Below are positions 7,541 to 10,145 of a DNA stretch of 10,145 bases, piece by piece. The notes below the pieces were generated by a model. The model worked only from the letters and a program-made list of their open reading frames with translations. It ran no database searches and was not told the origin of the DNA. Within the stretch, counting starts at the first letter, position 1. The number at the start of each line of letters is the position of its first letter. This DNA is from Treponema sp. (lineage in GTDB: Bacteria; Spirochaetota; Spirochaetia; Treponematales; Breznakiellaceae). Position numbers and translations under genes: made by a program. The stretch is taken from NCBI GenBank assembly GCA_031254795.1, contig JAIRTS010000138.1, positions 1-10,145 of the forward strand. The letters are read 5' to 3'.

Positions 7541-7936
7541 TTACGCCCGCAAATCCACGCCGCTTTGCGCTCTCTCCGCCCAAGCTGCTCTCTTGCCTCT
7601 TCTATGCCGTAACTGTGCCAATATCAATTCCAATCTTGTATATTCCTCTTCATTAAATCTTGCCTTTTCCTTAAGTCTTTGATCGTCTAATCCACTTTTA
7701 TGAAAATCGGGTTCCATGTAATTTTCCGGATCAATAAAGTTTTTATATATTGAGCGCATGAAATGATAGGAATATCTCCATGTTTTGAGCCCACCTTTTA
7801 TTCACAGTGAAGTTTAGTCCCCGCCACGCGGCGGGGAGGCTCATTGTATCAAACTCATTTCCATGAATTGCTTTAATCAATATTTCAATATTTTGGAAAA
7901 TTCGCTTTGCCTGATTTTTATACTATCTGCCAACAT
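7541..7936 (-). pseudogene. Broken unknown gene with frameshift and palindromic insertion
   Basis: The 5' end is well marked: promoter at 7957-7985, AAAGGAG about 5 nt before the ATG at 7936. The first frame (MLADSIKIRQSEF) stops after 19 codons. Shifting frame at the TTTT/AAAA runs near 7895-7905 gives a coherent continuation (FQNIEILIKAIHGNEFDT). This enters a 58-bp palindrome-bearing segment (7786-7843). If that segment is removed, the frame joins exactly to KTWRYSYHFMRSIYKNF and on through FIDPENYMEPDF to EEEYTRLELILAQL. The last ~25 residues lie in GC-rich DNA unlike the rest, so the original C-terminus has probably been replaced. The reconstructed protein would be about 120 residues, rich in aromatic and charged residues, with no signal peptide. 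I recognise no family. The strong compact promoter is of the kind often seen before toxin-antitoxin genes, but that is only a guess. Confidence 0.55.
7786..7843. mobile_element. 58-bp palindrome-bearing insertion inside the broken gene
   Basis: The segment is bounded by TGAGCC (7786-7791) and GGCTCA (7838-7843), inverted relative to one another, and contains a perfect hairpin, CCCCGCC-ACGC-GGCGGGG (7819-7836). Deleting it restores the reading frame of the surrounding minus-strand gene. Its ends resemble the GAGCC ends of the palindrome at 7412-7468, though the interiors differ. It encodes nothing and could be a miniature transposable repeat. Exact borders may slip by a few bases. Confidence 0.5.
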
Positions 7937-7956
7937 GATTATCTCCTTTTGACAGA

Positions 7957-7985
7957 AGTATGGCATCAATGTATTATTTTGTCAA
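7957..7985 (-). promoter_or_regulatory. Strong promoter of the broken unknown gene
   Basis: On the minus strand TTGACA (7980-7985) and CATACT (7957-7962) are 17 bp apart. The region shares TTGACAAAATAA and the CATACT box with the promoter at 2559-2587. AAAGGAG and the ATG at 7936 follow. Confidence 0.7.
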
Positions 7986-8024
7986 TATTTTTTATGCTTA
8001 ATTTTAACCGATTTTAGAGGTATT

Positions 8025-8199
8025 GCACATAACGTTCCGTATATATTGACGGTTTTTTGCACCCGATAAAAGAAATGCGAAGCATCTCCAGAGCGCAAAA
8101 ACTGTGGGTGGAATGAGCCGTGGAATGGAGCGTAGCGAAATGACCTAGCAAAACCGAAGCTCGAGCCGCTTTAGCGGCGAAGCGTAAACAGTCCTGTTG
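8025..8199 (+). repeat. Left arm of a disrupted attC-like site
   Basis: GCACATAACG (8025-8034) fits the 5' core of an integron attC. The arm pairs with the reverse complement of 8967-9053: GCRCATAACGTTCCG then TATTGAC at the outer end, and GGTGGAATGAGC (8107-8118) opposite GCTCATTCCACC (9012-9023). Relative to its partner this arm carries about 50 extra bases (8053-8102) that form their own small inverted repeat. Its inner end (8147-8191) matches the second attC-like site in inverted orientation at 39 of 45 positions. The IS1182-like fragment begins at its inner edge. Confidence 0.55.
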
Positions 8200-8310
8200 A
8201 GGCTGTCGGAAAAGTATCCAAAACACAAACAGTGCGCTATAATCTTTTTACTATGGCCCGTTGTAAATATTTTGATAAATCCCAAGGATTATTTATGACC
8301 GTCAACCTTC
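8200..8310 (+). mobile_element. IS1182-like end fragment with first codons of its transposase
   Basis: AGGCTGTCGGAAAAGT at 8200 looks like an IS terminal repeat. A perfect TATAAT (8238-8243) lies 9 nt before the ATG at 8253. The frame reads MARCKYFDKSQGLFMTVNL, which matches the N-terminus I know from IS1182-family transposases (MARYKxxDxSQGxFxxV). It is cut off after about 19 residues where IS5-type sequence begins. There is no Shine-Dalgarno, so this too looks like a near-leaderless start. The rest of the element is not found on the other side of the IS5 remnant, so the fragment is dead. Confidence 0.5.
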
Positions 8311-8330
8311 GGTAGTTCTACCTCAGGTTG
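8303..8330. repeat. Hairpin at the junction of the two IS remnants
   Basis: CAACCT-TC-GGTAG, then TT, then CTACC-TC-AGGTTG: 13-nt arms with two central mismatched pairs and a 2-nt loop. It covers the point where the IS1182-like sequence stops and the IS5-type sequence, with its ancestral stop codon (8318-8320), begins. It may have guided the insertion or the later deletion. Confidence 0.45.
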
Positions 8331-8966
8331 GCCAATTCCACAAACTTTAGGACAGACCCCCGCCGTAAACCGCCGGTTCTCTTTAGCCTTTCCGAATATC
8401 CGCTCTATAAAAGAGCGCTTCCGGTGCTTCTCCTTGTCATACGCTATCTCTTCTTTCAGGTTTTTTCGCCATGGCGCCACCGGCTCGGCATTGTTCCCTT
8501 CAATATTCTGCGAAACTCATCGCTGTCATACCCCCGATCCGCCGGTGCCGCACACCCGGACACCTCCCGGACCAATTCCGGCGCCGCTTCAACGCCGTTC
8601 ACGTTCCCTCCGCTCAGAAACCCTTTCACCACACGCCCATCCGCCGTTATCGCCAAATGAAACTTCGCGCTCATCCCCGCCCGCCATCCCGAGAAAACCG
8701 ACCATACACCACATGCCGGTATCCGTACTCTTCAGACAAATCCCGCCAGGGACACCCGATCCTCTGAATATAGAGTATGCCGCAAAACGCTTTATAATGG
8801 GAAACTTCGGACGATCGCCCTTCCCCCCGATAGCTCGCCTCTATAATCGGCAATACCACTTCCGTGAACTTCTCTTCACTTATTGGGTATAGCCGCTCTT
8901 TCCTCTCCATGTTCCTTTCCCTCTTTTTTATATCCCCCCTTCTCTATTTTTGCTAACAGTGCCTAG
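8311..8966 (-). mobile_element. IS5-family element remnant
   Basis: The element holds a decayed minus-strand transposase (8318-8910). Its right end, read inward on the minus strand, starts near GGCACTGTTAGCAAAAAT (about 8946-8963), a plausible IS5-type terminal repeat. No matching inverted copy exists at the left, where the element stops almost at the transposase stop codon, so the left end has been lost. It is shorter than usual for such elements, in part because of an internal deletion in the transposase. Confidence 0.55.
8318..8910 (-). pseudogene. IS5-family transposase, broken into three frames with an internal deletion
   Basis: Frame 1 (8910-8671) gives the N-terminal IS5/IS4-type domain, with YPISEEKFTEVVLPIIE and the hallmark GCPWRDLSEEYGYRHVVYGRF. 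It ends abruptly. Frame 2 (to about 8497) resumes at AGMSAKFHLAITADGR and includes GCAAPADRGYDSDEF, which carries the second catalytic Asp. The 50-70 residues normally in between, with the first catalytic Asp, are missing. An indel near GGG (8496-8498) shifts to frame 3: NNAEPVAPWRKNLKEEIAYD then FIERIFGKAKENRR, which holds the catalytic Glu. A last shift near 8355 leads to LKFVELANLR and the original stop (8318-8320). With the first Asp lost and several frameshifts it cannot make an active enzyme. IS5 elements of the IS427 type use programmed frameshifting between two ORFs, but that would not explain the deletion or the extra shifts. Confidence 0.8.
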
Positions 8967-9053
8967 AGCGGATCGGGGTTCCGTTCGACTAGATTGGTTA
9001 CGCCTCCCACAGCTCATTCCACCTACTGTCAATACAGCCGGAACGTTATGCGC
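8967..9053 (+). repeat. Right arm of the disrupted attC-like site
   Basis: The arm ends in AATACAGCCGGAACGTTATGCGC (9031-9053, of which CGTTATGCGC at 9044-9053 is the 3' core, the likely recombination point). It is complementary to the left arm at 8025-8199. ATACAGCCGGAACGTTATGCG also matches the end of the second attC-like site (ATACAGCCGAAACGTTTTGCG) at all but two positions. The inner part runs into the IS5 remnant. Confidence 0.55.
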
Positions 9054-9141
9054 CGTTATATGCAATGGGGATAAAGTTTTTAAAAATAAGAAATTTTCTG
9101 AAAACACTCGATATTAAATGGTATATATGGAGAAACTAAAA

Positions 9142-9612
9142 ATGAAATCGACTATCTTTTTGCATTCATATCATCGAAAGAATACACGAAAAATTGCCAA
9201 TGCTATTGTGACAAAAATTAATGCTTCAATAATGGAAATTGACCAAAAAAAATGAATTGATTGATATGAATAATTATGATTTAATCGACTTTGGGACAAG
9301 GATTGGCGGTGGTAAACATTGTTCCAAATTACATAAATTTGTTGATAAATTACCAAATGTGCAAAATAAAAAACATTTATTTTTTCAATGAGTGGAGGTT
9401 ATAATGAGAAACAAATGTTTAAGAATCATAAGGTGCTCAGAGACAAATTGCAGAAAAAAGTGGGGGGGGGGGGGCAATTGTTGCTGAATTTGATTGTAAA
9501 GGCTATACGGAAATTTAAAATATTCTCGTTTGCTTTTGGAATGAACAAAGGGAGGTCAAACGATGAAGATATAAAAAATGCTAAATTATTTGCAGAAAAA
9601 TTGTTGAATTAA
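9142..9612 (+). pseudogene. Flavodoxin family protein, broken by homopolymer frameshifts
   Basis: Flavodoxins are FMN-binding electron carriers of the cytoplasm. GGAGA (9129-9133) precedes the ATG at 9142. Frame 1 gives MKSTIFLHSYHRKNTRKIA, where SYHRKNT is the FMN phosphate loop, and stops after the A8 run (9245-9252). The next frame gives NNYDLIDFGTRIGGGKHCSKL and KFVDKLPNVQNKK, the usual flavodoxin middle, and stops after a T6 run (9380-9385). The third frame gives FSMSGGYNEKQMFKNHKVL, the second FMN loop, then hits 13 G (9462-9474). The matching continuation (IVAEFDCKGYTEI) is in another frame, and the end (GMNKGRSNDEDIKNAKLFAEKLLN) needs one more shift. Joined, the product is ~156 residues, right for this small flavodoxin group. 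All shifts but the last fall in homopolymers, so base-calling error is a possible alternative. It sits between two attC-like sites like a gene cassette. Confidence 0.8.
9462..9474 (+). repeat. Run of 13 G inside the flavodoxin reading frame
   Basis: Thirteen consecutive G, between AAAAAAGT and CAATTG. With 11 or 14 G the upstream frame would run into the flavodoxin-like IVAEFDC segment; with 13 it does not. Long G runs of this kind vary in length by replication slippage. Confidence 0.9.
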
Positions 9613-9646
9613 AAGAAAATATAAAATAATAGTGTACGCCCCCACT

Positions 9647-9765
9647 GCACATGACGAGGCTGTATGCGCTTCGCCGCTAAAGCGACCCGGACTTCGGTTT
9701 TGCTTATCTATGCCGCCAAAGCACCGCCGAACCGTAGGTTCCACATACAGCCGAAACGTTTTGCG
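9647..9765 (+). repeat. attC-like recombination site (integron cassette end)
   Basis: The 5' core GCACATGACG (9647-9656) and the 3' core CGTTTTGCG (9757-9765) enclose a stem whose arms GGCTGTATG (9658-9666) and CATACAGCC (9744-9752) are perfectly complementary. Unpaired spacers of different length (A against GAAA) separate cores and arms, as in attC. The loop region has small hairpins (CGCTTCGCCGCTAAAGCG; CCGGACTTCGG). The outline, core-AGGCTGT...ACAGCCGAAA-core, is that expected of attC sites and resembles those I recall from Treponema integrons. The 5' core differs from the first site (GCACATAACG) by one base. Total 119 bp, within the attC range. Confidence 0.6.
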
Positions 9766-9805
9766 AAATGCCCTGCCCTAACAATTTTCGCTAATATTTA
9801 CCCTA

Positions 9806-9834
9806 TTGACATGCCCCAAACAGCCTGTCATACT
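9806..9834 (+). promoter_or_regulatory. Promoter of the DNA methyltransferase, predicted leaderless
   Basis: TTGACA (9806-9811) and CATACT (9829-9834) are 17 bp apart. Only 6 nt (caaaat) separate the -10 box from the ATG at 9841, so transcription should start at or next to the A of the start codon. No Shine-Dalgarno is present. The same two hexamers at the same spacing occur at 2559-2587 and 7957-7985. Confidence 0.65.
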
Positions 9835-9840
9835 CAAAAT

Positions 9841-10145
9841 ATGAGAATAAATACCATAATACAAGGTAATTGCATTGAAGAACTGAAGAAGTTTCCCGGT
9901 AACTCCATTGACTTAATTTTTGCCGATCCACCCTATAATATGCAATTAAAAAACGCTTTATATAGACCAGACAACACAAAAGTTGACGGTGTTGACGATG
10001 CATGGGACAAATTCTCTTCGTTTAACGAATATGATAATTTTTGTACCGCATGGCTTAAAGAATGCAGGCGCATATTAAAAGATACAGGTTCGATATGGGT
10101 AATCGGCAGTTACCATAATATTTTTCGTGTCGGCAACATAATGCT
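9841..10145 (+). CDS. Beta-class DNA adenine methyltransferase, CcrM/HinfI type (5' part)
   Basis: Transfers a methyl group from S-adenosylmethionine to N6 of adenine in DNA. The first 101 codons are open to the window edge; the family is about 300-360 residues, so roughly two thirds is missing. DPPYN (residues 29-33, motif IV, catalytic) comes early in the chain, with the SAM-binding motif expected later, which is the beta-class order. NTIIQGNCIEELKKFP, then LIFADPPYNMQL, RPDNTKVDGVDDAWDKF, and the stretch WVIGSYHNIFRVG closely follow CcrM and M.HinfI, which methylate GANTC. GANTC is therefore the likely target, by family analogy. The next ATG is past DPPY, so 9841 must be the start. The gene is AT-rich, unlike sbcC, and begins 75 bp after an attC-like site, suggesting acquisition as a cassette. 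Whether it is solitary or has a restriction partner lies outside the window. Confidence 0.88.
   Translation, partial: MRINTIIQGNCIEELKKFPGNSIDLIFADPPYNMQLKNALYRPDNTKVDGVDDAWDKFSSFNEYDNFCTAWLKECRRILKDTGSIWVIGSYHNIFRVGNIM

Noticed and set aside
8434..8892. Plus-strand open frame of 152 codons and neighbours at 8328-8660 and 8471-8767
   Set aside because: Proline- and arginine-rich shadows of the minus-strand IS5-family transposase remnant.
9171..9356. Minus-strand open frame of 61 codons
   Set aside because: Antisense to the flavodoxin pseudogene; AT-rich shadow without ribosome binding site.
9803..10003. Minus-strand open frame of 66 codons
   Set aside because: Antisense to the methyltransferase start and its promoter; the plus-strand protein matches a known family residue by residue.

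Overview
The window joins a conserved, GC-rich housekeeping half (about 1-7390) to an AT-richer, decayed accessory half (about 7390-10145). No rRNA, tRNA or taxonomic marker is visible, so the host is uncertain. The attC-like sites, the dispersed palindromes and the mix of IS remnants would fit a gut- or oral-type spirochaete (Treponema-like), but this is only an inference.

Housekeeping half. Aspartate kinase (lysC, minus strand, 16-1344) has a promoter placed so close to its start codon that the mRNA may be nearly leaderless. Upstream of it lies a 5 x 23 bp tandem repeat that puts a GATC every 11-12 bp. A lone gene for a small exported protein of unknown function follows (2024-2539, minus) with its own strong promoter. 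Next is the sbcD-sbcC operon (2986-7388, plus), encoding the two subunits of the SbcCD (Mre11-Rad50 type) hairpin nuclease. A promoter, a strong ribosome binding site and a possible 44-codon leader ORF precede it, and each downstream gene overlaps the previous frame by ATGA. A perfect 27-bp-arm palindrome closes the operon.

Accessory half. A minus-strand unknown gene (7541-7936) is broken by a frameshift and by a 58-bp palindrome-bearing insertion whose removal restores the frame. Then comes what I read as an integron-type gene-cassette tract. A first attC-like site has complementary arms at 8025-8199 and 8967-9053 and is split by an IS1182-like end fragment abutting a decayed IS5-family transposase. 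A cassette follows, carrying a flavodoxin pseudogene (9142-9612) with frameshifts at homopolymers, including a run of 13 G. A second, intact attC-like site lies at 9647-9765. Right after it, a beta-class adenine methyltransferase of the CcrM/HinfI type starts at 9841 and runs off the window. No integrase is present in the window.

Three accessory or orphan genes (2024-2539, 7541-7936, 9841 onward) share a promoter of the form TTGACA-17 bp-CATACT. The points most worth checking are the attC-like pair, the shared promoter type, the phased GATC array and the possible leader ORF of sbcDC.
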